64,000 nucleotides of DNA, taken from positions 1 through 64,000 of the forward strand of contig JBJTCN010000025.1 in the NCBI GenBank assembly GCA_046091905.1, read 5' to 3'. This stretch comes from ZLKRG08 sp046091905 (lineage in GTDB: Bacteria > Actinomycetota > Actinomycetes > Nanopelagicales > Nanopelagicaceae). How positions within the stretch are numbered: the first letter of the stretch is position 1; each line of letters opens with the position of its first letter. The position numbers and the translations under genes were made by a program. This document shows, piece by piece, positions 33,850-42,645 of the stretch. The notes under the pieces are model-generated. The model was not told the DNA's origin. It saw only the letters and a list, made by a program, of their open reading frames with translations, and did not search any database.

Positions 33850-34845
33850 TTATTTAAAAATCGGAGAAATTTCGCCGTCTGGATCCACAAATGAATTCTC
33901 AATCACAGAACCTGGCAAAAGTTTGGCACCGATTTCGATAAATGAATTCTTGATTATGCAGTTTTCGGCCTCTACTCCATCAGAGATGATGGAACCATCG
34001 ATCTGGCACTCGGTTAATGTGCAATGTGCACCAATCGCGCTGCCTCCAACAAATTCTCCTGAAATCTGCTCGCTTAAAGAGACGAAATTATTATCGCGAT
34101 GCGAAAATTTATACATATCTAGCGCATCTGCATCAGCCAAGCCGCTAACTAAGTCGCGCGAACCTTTCATGAGTGCATTTGGGGTACCAATATCTAGCCA
34201 ATATGCCTTTTCAATGTAACCCATTACTTTCATATTCTTTGAAATTAAATCCGGAAAAGTTTGGCGTTCCACACTTACCACTTCATGCTCGGGAATCAGA
34301 GCGATTACCGATTTATCAAAAACATAACAACCAGCATTAATAGTGTTAGTTACTGGGTTATCCATTTTTTCTAAGAATGCTGTGACTCGTCCTGCATCAT
34401 CGGTTGGTACGCAACCATATGCGCGGGCATCATCGACAGGCGTTAAGTGAAGCGTGACATCTGCATTTGAATTTTTATGTAGTTCGAGCTGGCTCTCTAA
34501 ACGATGAGAACTTAAAACATCGCCATTAAAAATCACTACCTGCGCATCACCTGCTAATTCTTTAGCTGCATTTCTGATTGCGCCGCCGGTTCCAAGTGGC
34601 TCTTTTTCAACAGCATATTTAATCTCCATGCCCCACTTAGCGCCATCACCAAAATAAGGAATAAAAACCTCTGATAAATAAGATGTTGCCAACACAATTC
34701 TTTTAATGCCCGCCCTACGCGCCATTGCTAATTGATGTTCCGTGACTGGTAAGGATGCAATTGGCAGCATCGGTTTTGGTCGATGGTTGGTAAGTGGGCG
34801 TAACCGGGTCCCAAAACCGCCTACTAAGAGAATAGCCTCAGCCAT
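33850..34845 (-). CDS. Mannose-1-phosphate guanylyltransferase-type nucleotidyltransferase
   Basis: 331 residues. N-terminal nucleotidyltransferase domain with signature AILLVGGFGTRLRPLTNHRPKPMLPI (shown here as LVGGFGTRLRPLT and KPMLP), metal Asp in VIFNGDVLSS and a left-handed beta-helix-like C-terminus (hexapeptide-type FVGGSAIGAHCTL, ENCIIKNSFIEIG). In actinobacteria this gene near whiB2/manB makes GDP-mannose from mannose-1-P; a UDP- or dTDP-sugar pyrophosphorylase is the alternative. The start overlaps the end of dapC by 8 bp. It is followed by the whiB2 promoter spacer. Confidence 0.85.
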   Translation of the reverse strand: MAEAILLVGGFGTRLRPLTNHRPKPMLPIASLPVTEHQLAMARRAGIKRIVLATSYLSEVFIPYFGDGAKWGMEIKYAVEKEPLGTGGAIRNAAKELAGDAQVVIFNGDVLSSHRLESQLELHKNSNADVTLHLTPVDDARAYGCVPTDDAGRVTAFLEKMDNPVTNTINAGCYVFDKSVIALIPEHEVVSVERQTFPDLISKNMKVMGYIEKAYWLDIGTPNALMKGSRDLVSGLADADALDMYKFSHRDNNFVSLSEQISGEFVGGSAIGAHCTLTECQIDGSIISDGVEAENCIIKNSFIEIGAKLLPGSVIENSFVDPDGEISPIFK

Positions 34846-35896
34846 TAGTTAGTCGATTCACCAATTCATCAATTTGCGCATTGGTTGCGGTCATGGCGAT
34901 TCGTACGTGTTTTCCGCCCTTTTCGCCATAGAAATGGCCAGGTGTAACCAAGATGCCGCGCTCTGCAAACCACGCAACGCTATCCCAATCGCTCTCGCCT
35001 CGGGTTACCCAGAGATATAAACCAGCTTCAGAGTGCTCAACTTTGAAACCATGTTTTTCAATTGCACCTTTTACCTTTGCTTTACGCGCATTGTAAAGGG
35101 CTCTCTGTGCTACAACATGTTGCTCATCGCTAAGGGCCGCAATCATGGCCTTTTGTACCGGTAGCGGCACCATCATGCCGGCATGTTTTCGTACCTCTAA
35201 AATTTTGGCGATTAAATCTCTATCGCCGATTAACATGGCAGCGCGATATCCAGCCATTGAAGAGCGTTTTGATAAGGAATGAACTGCCAAAATATTCTTA
35301 TTGTTGCCGCCAGTTAATGAGAGAATCGACTTTGGAGTGATTCCGTTTCCAAATTCTAAATAGCACTCATCGGCAACTACGATGCCGCCTTTGCGCGCCC
35401 ATTCAATGGCATTAATTAATTCAAGATCACTATGCACTCGCCCGGTTGGGTTGGATGGTGAATTCACCCAAGCTAGATCCGCAGTTGGCCAAGAGTTGGC
35501 ATCAAAATCAACCGCAGTTGCTTTAGTTTTGGCAATCATCGAACCAACTAAATAAGTTGGATATGCAATCTCTGGATATAGAGCATGGCTACTCTCTAAA
35601 ATAGTTGGTAGCCAAGCCACCAACTCTTTGGAGCCAATTAGCGGCAAAACTGCGAAATCACCTGTGGCGCCTAACTTACCTTTAGCCCAGTTGGTAATTG
35701 CTTTACGTAGCTCGACAGTTCCGGCTGTTAATGGGTAATTCGGTGAATTGGAAGCCTTTCTAAAGGTCTCTTGTATAAATTCTGGTGTTGGATCAACTGG
35801 CGTACCAACTGAAAGATCTATAAAACCAGAAGGATGCGCTCGCGCTTTCTCACCGAAAGGCGCTAACGCATCCCAAGGAAAATCTGGAAGCTTCAA
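34838..35896 (-). CDS. dapC: N-succinyldiaminopimelate aminotransferase DapC
   Basis: 352 residues, class I aminotransferase fold. DLSVGTPVDPTPEFI, NSPSNPTGRVHSDLE, VADECYLEFG and the PLP lysine in SLSKRSSMAGYR are visible. The actinobacterial DapC type is identified by similarity to Rv1178-like proteins and by position immediately after a 7Fe ferredoxin gene. It works in lysine/diaminopimelate synthesis together with DapD, encoded at 50606. 8 bp after the ferredoxin stop, so co-transcribed. Confidence 0.88.
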   Translation of the reverse strand: MKLPDFPWDALAPFGEKARAHPSGFIDLSVGTPVDPTPEFIQETFRKASNSPNYPLTAGTVELRKAITNWAKGKLGATGDFAVLPLIGSKELVAWLPTILESSHALYPEIAYPTYLVGSMIAKTKATAVDFDANSWPTADLAWVNSPSNPTGRVHSDLELINAIEWARKGGIVVADECYLEFGNGITPKSILSLTGGNNKNILAVHSLSKRSSMAGYRAAMLIGDRDLIAKILEVRKHAGMMVPLPVQKAMIAALSDEQHVVAQRALYNARKAKVKGAIEKHGFKVEHSEAGLYLWVTRGESDWDSVAWFAERGILVTPGHFYGEKGGKHVRIAMTATNAQIDELVNRLTNG

Positions 35897-35904
35897 ATTC
35901 TTAA

Positions 35905-36225
35905 TTAATCGTTCTTAGTTGGCAAAGCTTTAACAAACTCTGGATCAAAATCCTTCTTGCCTACTTTTGCAGCACCGCCTGGCGAACCTAATTCGATAAA
36001 GAACTGTAGCGCCTTTTCGCGGAATTCATTTAAATTCTCTGGGACATCATCTTCGTAATAGATTGCTTCTACCGGGCAGACTGGTTCGCAGGCGCCACAA
36101 TCCACACATTCATCTGGGTGGATATAGAGCATGCGATTGCCTTCATAGATGCAATCGACTGGGCACTCGTCGATACAAGATTTATCTTTGACGTCTACAC
36201 ATGGCTCGGCAATTACGTATGTCAT
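35905..36225 (-). CDS. fdxA: Ferredoxin, 3Fe-4S/4Fe-4S (FdxA/FdxC type)
   Basis: 106 residues. Cysteine pattern C...DKSCIDECPVDCI and CVDCGACEPVCPVEAI, i.e. a 7Fe two-cluster ferredoxin with the usual missing Cys in the first motif region. It carries electrons in the cytoplasm; the partner is unknown. I start at ATG 36225 (MTYVIAEPC, the family N-terminus) rather than six codons earlier: TAGAAT (36233-36238) lies exactly 7 nt upstream, a leaderless start. Divergent from the GNAT gene and followed by dapC, the standard actinobacterial arrangement. Confidence 0.95.
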   Translation of the reverse strand: MTYVIAEPCVDVKDKSCIDECPVDCIYEGNRMLYIHPDECVDCGACEPVCPVEAIYYEDDVPENLNEFREKALQFFIELGSPGGAAKVGKKDFDPEFVKALPTKND

Positions 36226-36232
36226 GGCTGGA

Positions 36233-36261
36233 ATTCTACCCAATCACCCACGCTTTACTAT
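36233..36261. promoter_or_regulatory. Divergent leaderless -10 boxes, fdxA / GNAT
   Basis: TAGAAT on the minus strand (36233-36238), 7 nt before the fdxA ATG; TACTAT on the plus strand (36256-36261), 6 nt before the GNAT ATG at 36268. The 42-bp spacer is thus fully used by two facing promoters. Confidence 0.55.
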
Positions 36262-36267
36262 TCCTAC

Positions 36268-37185
36268 ATGGGCCAGATTTCAGAGAGTGATATTGGCAAA
36301 AAGGTAACCATCCGCCTGCAAGATAACCCTGGTTACCGCGACATTGTGGGACTGCTACTTAGCCCAACCAGTATTAAGAATCGACATGGAGAGATTGTTA
36401 ACTTTGATCCGGCCCTGATTTATATCTGGCGCGAAATTAAAGAGGTACCAAGAAGTGCCACCAAAGGAGCGCCGTTATCTATTCGAGTTTATGACCTAGA
36501 GCGAGCAGCAAGTAAAACTTGGAGAGCAAGAGAAGAGGCGATAGTTGGCAATTGGTTACTTCGAGCAGATATCGGAATTACCCGCCGAGCAAATTCTGCG
36601 TTAGTACTTGGTAACGATAACCATATTGATGAAGTTATCTCCTGGTATCGCGAGCGCGATTTACAACCAACTATCTCAATTGTGCCTGATTTATTACCTG
36701 AGTTAGACCAAGAATTTGAACGACGCGGTTTTGCTAAATTGCTAGATGTACATGTGATGGTTAAAGATTCAGGCAGCTCAAAATCAAATCTAGACTTTGA
36801 AAATTTAGCGCAGCCAAATGCGGAATGGCTTGCAGTAAATAGCGATGAGAAAATTGAGCATCTGCTAAAAGCATCCCCTGCTAAATATCTAATGATGCGC
36901 AGAGATGGAAAGGTAGCCGCCATCGGCAGAATTGCATTTGCCGATAATTGGGCGATGCTCTCCCGAATCTGGGTTGATCCAACACTTAGAGGCCAAGGTT
37001 TAGGTAGAGAGATGTTAAAAGCACTGGAGAGCCACTCTCAAGGCGCGAAATTAGGATTGCAAGTATCGGTTGAAAATGAAATTGCAATAGAACTATATAG
37101 ATCGGCAGGTTACGTAATCCACCATACCTACCGGCTTAGATCTCAATCCCAGCAAATAAATCTCTCTCAAGATTGTCAGTGTTAA
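36268..37185 (+). CDS. GNAT N-acetyltransferase with N-terminal SH3-like domain
   Basis: 305 residues. A small N-terminal beta domain (about 1-60, IGKKVTIRLQDNPGYRDIVGLLL) precedes a linker (RAREEAIVGNWLLRADIGITRRANS) and a C-terminal GNAT domain with acetyl-CoA motif IWVDPTLRGQGLGREML and VSVENEIAIELYRSAGY. A protein of this architecture is conserved beside fdxA-dapC in actinobacteria; substrate unknown. An open frame reaches upstream to 36118, but that part is antisense to fdxA; the TACTAT box 6 nt before ATG 36268 fixes the start. Its 3' end overlaps mshB tail-to-tail by 50 bp. Confidence 0.82.
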   Translation: MGQISESDIGKKVTIRLQDNPGYRDIVGLLLSPTSIKNRHGEIVNFDPALIYIWREIKEVPRSATKGAPLSIRVYDLERAASKTWRAREEAIVGNWLLRADIGITRRANSALVLGNDNHIDEVISWYRERDLQPTISIVPDLLPELDQEFERRGFAKLLDVHVMVKDSGSSKSNLDFENLAQPNAEWLAVNSDEKIEHLLKASPAKYLMMRRDGKVAAIGRIAFADNWAMLSRIWVDPTLRGQGLGREMLKALESHSQGAKLGLQVSVENEIAIELYRSAGYVIHHTYRLRSQSQQINLSQDCQC

Positions 37186-37975
37186 AAGGCCCTGCCTTCT
37201 TACCTTTAACTAGCATGTAGTACTCATCTCCAAAGACTTGCACGCCTAAGTTATTGGAAAGAGCAAAAAACGGCCCATCTAAAGAGATCTGAGTAGCATG
37301 GGCTTTCATTGCTGCCATCTTCTTATCAACTTGATTTGGTGCATGTACCACTGCGCTAACAAATGAATCATCCTTTACAAAGGGCAGCTCGTCTACACTC
37401 TCTGCGCCAAAGAAATCACTGCCCTGGGCGTTCATTGCATCCATTCCTCGTTGCACAACTGATTTCGGCATGATGTTCCAGTAAATCTTCTGAATCTGCC
37501 AAGTAGCAATTTCGGATGCGCGCATTGCCACCCGATGAGTTTGAATATGATCGGGATGGCCGTAACCGCCGTTTTCATCATAAGTAACCATTACTTGTGG
37601 CTTAATCTCATCAATAACCTCGGCTAATTTTTTAGCTGCCTCTTCAACATCTGCGCGCCAGAAACAATTTGGGTGCTGATTCGGGGGCGTATCTATCATT
37701 CCGCTATCTCGATAAGTTCCAAGGAAGCGATGATCTTTAACGCCAAGTTCTTTCATAGCGTTAGCAAGTTCAGTAACTCGGTGAGCACCTAACTTATCTT
37801 CGGCGCTACTTGCCAGGTGGGATAGTTCTGGCACCAAAACTTCGCCCTCTTCGCCGCGAGTACAGGTAATTAAAGTAACCGCAACGCCATCCTCAACCAT
37901 CTGCGCCATTGTTGCGCCATTGTTAATCGTTTCATCATCCGGATGTGCATGTACAAATAGCGCGCGTCTATTCAT
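37136..37975 (-). CDS. mshB: N-acetylglucosaminyl-inositol deacetylase MshB (mycothiol synthesis)
   Basis: 279 residues, PIG-L/LmbE fold. Deacetylates GlcNAc-inositol, step three of mycothiol synthesis. Zinc ligands and catalytic Asp are in LFVHAHPDDETINNG (His11, Asp13, Asp14), with the third ligand in GGYGHPDHIQTH (His143). Length and motifs fit MshB; its paralogue Mca (mycothiol conjugate amidase) is the alternative. Its start shares base 37975 with the moeZ stop. Other msh genes are not in the window. Its presence places the organism among mycothiol-using actinobacteria. Confidence 0.87.
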   Translation of the reverse strand: MNRRALFVHAHPDDETINNGATMAQMVEDGVAVTLITCTRGEEGEVLVPELSHLASSAEDKLGAHRVTELANAMKELGVKDHRFLGTYRDSGMIDTPPNQHPNCFWRADVEEAAKKLAEVIDEIKPQVMVTYDENGGYGHPDHIQTHRVAMRASEIATWQIQKIYWNIMPKSVVQRGMDAMNAQGSDFFGAESVDELPFVKDDSFVSAVVHAPNQVDKKMAAMKAHATQISLDGPFFALSNNLGVQVFGDEYYMLVKGKKAGPFNTDNLERDLFAGIEI

Positions 37976-39099
37976 TAGCTACTCTCTTCCCAGGCGAGGA
38001 TTCCACCTTTTAAGTGGGTGGCATTTGTAAAACCAGCTGATTTTAATATTGCCAAACATTGCGCAGATCGGGTGCCACTTCGGCAATGCAGAACTATCTG
38101 CCGATCTCGGGGCAAATCTCTTAGTGCACTACCATCTTCAAACTTATCCTTAGGTATAAGTACTGCCCCTGGAATCGCTGATGCTTCATGCTCTGCCGGC
38201 TCACGAACATCTATCAAAAGAAAATCAATCATCTGTCGCAGCTCTTCTGATGTGATGGATTCAGATAGACCACAGAAAGCGTCATAATCCGGGAGCAACT
38301 CAGGCTGCGTTCCATTGCAAATTGGGCAAAGCGCGCTCTTCTTGATTGAAATCTTTGTATGAGAAGTCTCTAAAGCATTAAAAATTAGTAAATTTCCTAA
38401 GAGGCTTTCGCCAATTCCAGTTATTAACTTAATCGCTTCACTTGTTTGAATTGAACCAATTGCTCCACATAGGACTCCCAAGACTCCGCCTTCGGCGCAA
38501 CTAGGCACGCTTCCAACAGGTGGCGGGGTTGGATGTAAACATCTATAGCACGGACCTGCTGCGCTCCAAAATACCGAAACCTGACCATCAAATCGATAGA
38601 TGCTTCCCCAAATATAAGGTTTACCTAATAGCGCCGCTGCATCATTAACTAAATAGCGCGTAGCAAAATTATCAGTGCAATCAATTATTAAATCGTAGTC
38701 TTTGAATATTTCTAGCGCATTTGAAGAATCTAATCTAACTTCATGCAAATTGACTTTGATCTTTGGATTTAGCGCTAACGTCTTCTCTTTCGCACTTTGA
38801 GCCTTGCTCTTACCCAGATCAACTTGGGTATGGATAATCTGCCTTTGTAGATTGGAAATATCTACTCGATCAAAATCTACTATTCCAAGTTCTCCCACAC
38901 CTGCGGCGGCTAGGTACATAATTGTCGGAGAGCCCAATCCGCCTGCACCAATACAGAGTACTTTTGAGTTCACAATTCGCATTTGTCCAATTGCATCAAT
39001 CTCAGGAATCAAAAGATGGCGAGAGAATCTCTCTTTCTCATCTCCAGATAATTCTCGCCCTGGTTGGACAATCGGCTTCATATCGCGCAATTCTGCCAT
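37975..39099 (-). CDS. moeZ: MoeZ: ThiF/MoeB-type adenylyltransferase fused to rhodanese
   Basis: About 374 residues. N-terminal E1-like adenylation domain (LSGDEKERFSRHLLIPEI, ATP motif GAGGLGSP, CYRCLHPTPPP, zinc CPIC) followed by a rhodanese domain (about 275-374) with active-site Cys in VLHCRSGTRSAQCL. MoeZ activates and thiolates the C-termini of small sulfur-carrier proteins for cofactor or cysteine synthesis. I start at ATG 39099 (MAELRDMKP); an open frame extends to 39189 but lies antisense to tetR. Only 13 bp separate it from the divergent tetR start. Confidence 0.9.
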   Translation of the reverse strand: MAELRDMKPIVQPGRELSGDEKERFSRHLLIPEIDAIGQMRIVNSKVLCIGAGGLGSPTIMYLAAAGVGELGIVDFDRVDISNLQRQIIHTQVDLGKSKAQSAKEKTLALNPKIKVNLHEVRLDSSNALEIFKDYDLIIDCTDNFATRYLVNDAAALLGKPYIWGSIYRFDGQVSVFWSAAGPCYRCLHPTPPPVGSVPSCAEGGVLGVLCGAIGSIQTSEAIKLITGIGESLLGNLLIFNALETSHTKISIKKSALCPICNGTQPELLPDYDAFCGLSESITSEELRQMIDFLLIDVREPAEHEASAIPGAVLIPKDKFEDGSALRDLPRDRQIVLHCRSGTRSAQCLAILKSAGFTNATHLKGGILAWEESS

Positions 39100-39105
39100 T
39101 AAGAT
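39100..39105 (+). promoter_or_regulatory. -10 box of leaderless tetR-type gene
   Basis: TAAGAT, 7 nt before the ATG at 39113, lying directly against the moeZ start codon on the other strand. Confidence 0.5.
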
Positions 39106-39112
39106 TCGACCA

Positions 39113-39718
39113 ATGAGTAACGATAAGGCGAGACTTCCACGTGATGAGCGCCGCGCACAATTGTTGGCTGCTGCACTGGAAGTATTCACCGCTGCTGGAT
39201 ATCACTCTGCAGCTATGGATGAAATTGCAGATCGCGCTGGCGTTAGTAAGCCGGTGCTCTATCAGCACTTCCCTTCAAAATTGGATTTATATCTAGCGGT
39301 ACTAGATACACATATTGATTCATTGGTCTTTGCAATTCAACGCGCAATTCAATCAACGCCAGATAATGCAAAGCGCGTACAAGCCACAATCGGCGCCTAC
39401 TTTGATTTTATTGAGGCTGAGGGTGAGGCCTTTCGCTTGCTTTTTGAAAGCGATATGAATGTTGAACCAGCAGTTCGCGAACGATTAAATCGAATGACAT
39501 ACGACTGCGCTGCTGCAGTCAGTGCAGTGATCTCACTAGATACTGGTTTGCCACAAGAAGCAGCAATGTTACTTGGCGTAGGTTTAATTGGTAGTGCACA
39601 AGTTAGCGCCCGTCATTGGTTAGAACGTGATTCGAAATTAACTCGCGAACAAGCACAGGTTTTGGCAACTAATATTATTTGGCGAGGCATCTCAGGCTTT
39701 CCCAGAAATGAACACTAG
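39113..39718 (+). CDS. TetR-family transcriptional regulator
   Basis: 201 residues. N-terminal HTH (RAQLLAAALEVFTAAGYHSAAMDEIADRAGVSKPVLYQHF region, residues about 13-52, written here by its landmarks AALEVF, AGVSKPVLYQHF) and a helical ligand domain. In Mycobacterium the same set moeB/moeZ, TetR, DUF3107, helicase (Rv3206c-Rv3211) occurs, so this is the Rv3208-like regulator. The ligand is unknown. Leaderless start via TAAGAT (39100-39105). The open frame extends upstream to 38804, but that part is the antisense of moeZ. Confidence 0.88.
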   Translation: MSNDKARLPRDERRAQLLAAALEVFTAAGYHSAAMDEIADRAGVSKPVLYQHFPSKLDLYLAVLDTHIDSLVFAIQRAIQSTPDNAKRVQATIGAYFDFIEAEGEAFRLLFESDMNVEPAVRERLNRMTYDCAAAVSAVISLDTGLPQEAAMLLGVGLIGSAQVSARHWLERDSKLTREQAQVLATNIIWRGISGFPRNEH

Positions 39719-39735
39719 AAATGAAGGTTACTTAA

Positions 39736-39960
39736 ATGGCACATGTACGTATCGCAGTTACTGATGTAATTTCAGAAATTTCATTTGAAGCTGCAGATAA
39801 TCCTAAAGAAATCAAAACAGCAATCGAGAAGGCCTTAGCGGCTGGAACCGTGCTTGCTCTGACTGATACCAAGGGACGCGAATATGTAGTGCCAGCGGCA
39901 AAGATTGGTTATGTCGAAATCGGCGAACAATCTGAACGTCGCGTTGGATTTGGCAAATAG
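39736..39960 (+). CDS. DUF3107 family protein (TB9.4-like)
   Basis: 74 residues, the size of mycobacterial TB9.4/Rv3208A. Begins MAHVRIAVTDVISEISFEA and ends in VEIGEQSERRVGFGK, both typical of DUF3107. Function unknown; sometimes annotated as ATP-binding without evidence I can see here. AAGG 8 nt before the ATG serves as Shine-Dalgarno. 17 bp after tetR and directly abutting the helicase gene, so all three are probably one transcript. Confidence 0.88.
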   Translation: MAHVRIAVTDVISEISFEAADNPKEIKTAIEKALAAGTVLALTDTKGREYVVPAAKIGYVEIGEQSERRVGFGK

Positions 39961-41211
39961 TTGAGTAAAACTTTTGCAAGTTTGGGGCTAGAGCTTGCCC
40001 TATTGGATTCACTCACAAGTGCGGGATTTGTAACACCTTTTCCGATACAAGAAGCGGTAATTCCACTTGCCCTAACTGGTGCTGACATTATTGGCCAGGC
40101 AAAAACTGGCACCGGAAAGACGCTGGGCTTTGGACTTCCAATTCTTAATAACGTTAAACCGGGAAACGGAAAAGCAGTAGCGCTTGTTGTAGTGCCGACC
40201 CGCGAACTTGGAATTCAAGTTGCCGAAGAGTTAATTAAATTAGCGGATGGTTTAGATTTAAGAGTGACTGCAATTTATGGTGGCCGTCCGATGGAGCCAC
40301 AGATCGCTGAATTAAAGAAGGGTGTCGATATTGTGGTGGGCACACCTGGTCGATTACTTGATTTACATCGCCAGAAAGCACTGGATTTGAGCGAAGTAAA
40401 GCATTTAGTGCTCGATGAAGCAGATGAAATGTTAGATCTAGGTTTCATGCCAGATGTTGAGAAGATTTTTACCTTGACCTCTAAGAGAAACCAAACCATG
40501 CTCTTTTCGGCAACCATGCCCGGTGATGTGGTTACTTTGGCGCGTAAATTCTTAAATCAACCAACACATATTCGCGCTGAAATTGAAGATACCGGCGCGG
40601 TTGTTAATCGAATTAAACAATATGTATATCGTGCACATGCACTTGATAAACCAGAGATGTTGGCCCGAATTTTGCAGGCGGAGGGGCGCGGCCCAACCAT
40701 GATTTTCTGCCGCACCAAACGCGCTTGTCAGCAAATTGCCGATGATATGAAAGAGCGCGGCTTTAAAACTGCTGCGATTCACGGAGATTTAAGTCAAGGA
40801 GCTCGCGAAAGTGCGCTGAAGGATTTCAAATCTCTCAAACGAGATATTTTGGTGGCAACGGATGTTGCGGCGCGCGGAATTGATATTGATGGAATTACTC
40901 ACGTTATTAATTACCAGTGCCCAGAAGATGAGAAGACTTATGTGCATCGCATTGGTCGTACCGCTCGCGCCGGAGCATCTGGTATTGCAATTACATTTGT
41001 AGATTGGGATGAATTAACTAGATGGTCCCATATAAATCAAGCGCTAGATTTAGGATTTCCAGATCCTCAAGAGACTTACTCTTCATCAGAGCATCTCTAC
41101 AGCGATTTAGGAATCCCTAAGAAGAGCGCAAGTAAAATTTCTACTGTAGAAAAAGAATCGCGACCTGTGCGTGAAAAACGCGAACGTACTCGGACTAAAA
41201 GAGTGCGTTAA
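39961..41211 (+). CDS. DEAD-box RNA helicase, RhlE-like
   Basis: 416 residues. All core motifs: Q motif GFVTPFPIQE, AKTGTGKT (I), PTREL (Ia), DEAD (II), SAT (III), IFCRTKRAC, VATDVAARGIDIDG and HRIGRTARAG (VI), then a short basic tail (REKRERTRTKRVR). Unwinds RNA in ribosome assembly or mRNA decay. Starts with TTG immediately after the DUF3107 stop codon (TAG-TTG), so translation probably depends on reinitiation. The last 17 bp overlap the convergent marC gene. Confidence 0.92.
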   Translation: MSKTFASLGLELALLDSLTSAGFVTPFPIQEAVIPLALTGADIIGQAKTGTGKTLGFGLPILNNVKPGNGKAVALVVVPTRELGIQVAEELIKLADGLDLRVTAIYGGRPMEPQIAELKKGVDIVVGTPGRLLDLHRQKALDLSEVKHLVLDEADEMLDLGFMPDVEKIFTLTSKRNQTMLFSATMPGDVVTLARKFLNQPTHIRAEIEDTGAVVNRIKQYVYRAHALDKPEMLARILQAEGRGPTMIFCRTKRACQQIADDMKERGFKTAAIHGDLSQGARESALKDFKSLKRDILVATDVAARGIDIDGITHVINYQCPEDEKTYVHRIGRTARAGASGIAITFVDWDELTRWSHINQALDLGFPDPQETYSSSEHLYSDLGIPKKSASKISTVEKESRPVREKRERTRTKRVR

Positions 41212-41800
41212 TCGCGTTTACCAACATCTGTACCGCAATACCGGCCAAGACTAATCCTGCAATTCTGGCTAATAAATCAACACCAGATTTACCAATAATT
41301 CGCAAAATAAATGTAGAAGCCATTAGGGCAAGCGCTACGCAAATATGTACTGCAATTACCGCCGTCCCAAGGGCCAATCCCATCTGAGTATTTTCAACTC
41401 TTTGTGCAAAGATCATAACCGCGACAATTGCACCAGGCCCAGCAAGTAGTGGTGTTGCTAGGGGTACCATCGCTACATTCTTCGCACCTGAATTAAGTTC
41501 GTTATCTTCTTTTCCGGTTAGCAAATTCAAAGAGACTAATAGCAATAAAAGGCCGCCGGCGGCCTGCATCGCACCAATAGAGACATCCATGTAATCAAGC
41601 ACAAACCTGCCAAAGAGTGCGAATCCCGAAATAATTAAGAAAGAAATCGCAGCTGCTTGCATTGCCAATGAACGTGCGACTTTAGTGCTTTTCTCACCTA
41701 CTACAGAGAGAAAAATTGGTGCCAAACCAGGTGGATCTAGAATCACAATCAACGTTACAAATGCCTGAAGCGCAAAGGTAAGCGTGCTTACATCTTTCAC
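41195..41800 (-). CDS. MarC-family membrane protein
   Basis: About 201 residues with six transmembrane helices. Family signatures are DPPGLAPIFLSVVG near the N-terminus and VPLATPLLAGPGAIV in the fourth helix. MarC proteins were once linked to multidrug resistance and are now thought to be transporters, with an unproven role in amino-acid export. I choose GTG 41800 because it overlaps the PHP stop as GTGA, the usual coupling; an ATG at 41848 would add 16 hydrophilic residues lying inside the PHP gene. Confidence 0.85.
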   Translation of the reverse strand: MKDVSTLTFALQAFVTLIVILDPPGLAPIFLSVVGEKSTKVARSLAMQAAAISFLIISGFALFGRFVLDYMDVSIGAMQAAGGLLLLLVSLNLLTGKEDNELNSGAKNVAMVPLATPLLAGPGAIVAVMIFAQRVENTQMGLALGTAVIAVHICVALALMASTFILRIIGKSGVDLLARIAGLVLAGIAVQMLVNAINALF

Positions 41801-42645
41801 TTTTGGACCACCCTTCTTTGATTCGCCTGCGATTCTAACTGCTGCCAATGCTCTGGGGAGGTCACATTCTCGCCAATTAAACTGAGTTTTCCAGTTCCGT
41901 GAAAATCACTAGAACCAGTAATTACCAAATCCAACTCAGCAGCAATCTCTCGAAGAATATTCCTTTCATGGGCTCCATGATCTCTATGATCGACTTCAAT
42001 TCCATTTAAACCTGCGCTTTTCAAAGCTAAAAAGCGTTCGGTGGTCATTTCCGTGTTTCGCATCGAAGAGTATGGATGCGCAATTACCGCTACTCCACCG
42101 GCGGCCCTAATTAATTTAATAGCCTCGACTGGAGTGGGTGCAATATGTGAAACATAATATTTTGAATCGTTAGCTAGGAATTCTGCGAATGCTTGGTCGC
42201 GATTTTTCACAATCCCTTTAGCTACCAGCGCATCTGCCAAATGTGGTCGACCTAACGTTGCGCCTTCAGGTTGAAATTTTAAAACCTCTTCAAAGGTAAT
42301 CTTGATGCCATCTGAAGACATCAATTCAATCATCTTCTTCATGCGCGGAATGCGATCATCACGACTGGCCTCTAATGCTTCTTGGAGCGGCTGATAATTG
42401 TGGTCAAATAAGAGACCCAACATATGAATACTCTGATGTGATTCGGTTAAACAAGAAATTTCTGCGCCAAGTACCAATTGAAAATCACCACGAACAGAAG
42501 CGATTGCTTCATCCCATCCTGCTACCGTGTCATGATCAGTTAACCCAAGCACGGTAATGCCATTAATAATCGCGTGCTGCACCAACTCAGTTGGTGACAT
42601 AGTGCCGTCACTTCGTGTGGAGTGTGTATGTAAATCAATTTTCAT
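41797..42645 (-). CDS. PHP-domain phosphoesterase (RNase AM/TrpH-like)
   Basis: 282 residues. PHP metal motifs are DLHTHSTRSDGT (4-15), LTDHDT (36-41), VIAHPYS, VDHRDHG and GSSDFHG near the C-terminus. Relatives include E. coli RNase AM (YciV), which acts on 3',5'-bisnucleotides and short 5'-ends of RNA. Cytoplasmic. Overlaps the EamA-type gene upstream by 11 bp and marC downstream by 4 bp. Confidence 0.85.
   Translation of the reverse strand: MKIDLHTHSTRSDGTMSPTELVQHAIINGITVLGLTDHDTVAGWDEAIASVRGDFQLVLGAEISCLTESHQSIHMLGLLFDHNYQPLQEALEASRDDRIPRMKKMIELMSSDGIKITFEEVLKFQPEGATLGRPHLADALVAKGIVKNRDQAFAEFLANDSKYYVSHIAPTPVEAIKLIRAAGGVAVIAHPYSSMRNTEMTTERFLALKSAGLNGIEVDHRDHGAHERNILREIAAELDLVITGSSDFHGTGKLSLIGENVTSPEHWQQLESQANQRRVVQK

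Noticed and set aside
36118..36267. Longer N-terminus for the GNAT gene
   Set aside because: Those codons are antisense to fdxA, and the TACTAT box places the start at 36268, which also matches the family N-terminus.
36268..37185. GNAT gene as mycothiol synthase MshD next to mshB
   Set aside because: MshD has two tandem GNAT domains; this protein has one GNAT domain and an SH3-like N-domain, as in the conserved fdxA-adjacent acetyltransferase. Proximity to mshB alone is weak.
38804..39112. Longer N-terminus for the TetR gene
   Set aside because: Lies wholly antisense to moeZ; the HTH begins a few residues after ATG 39113.
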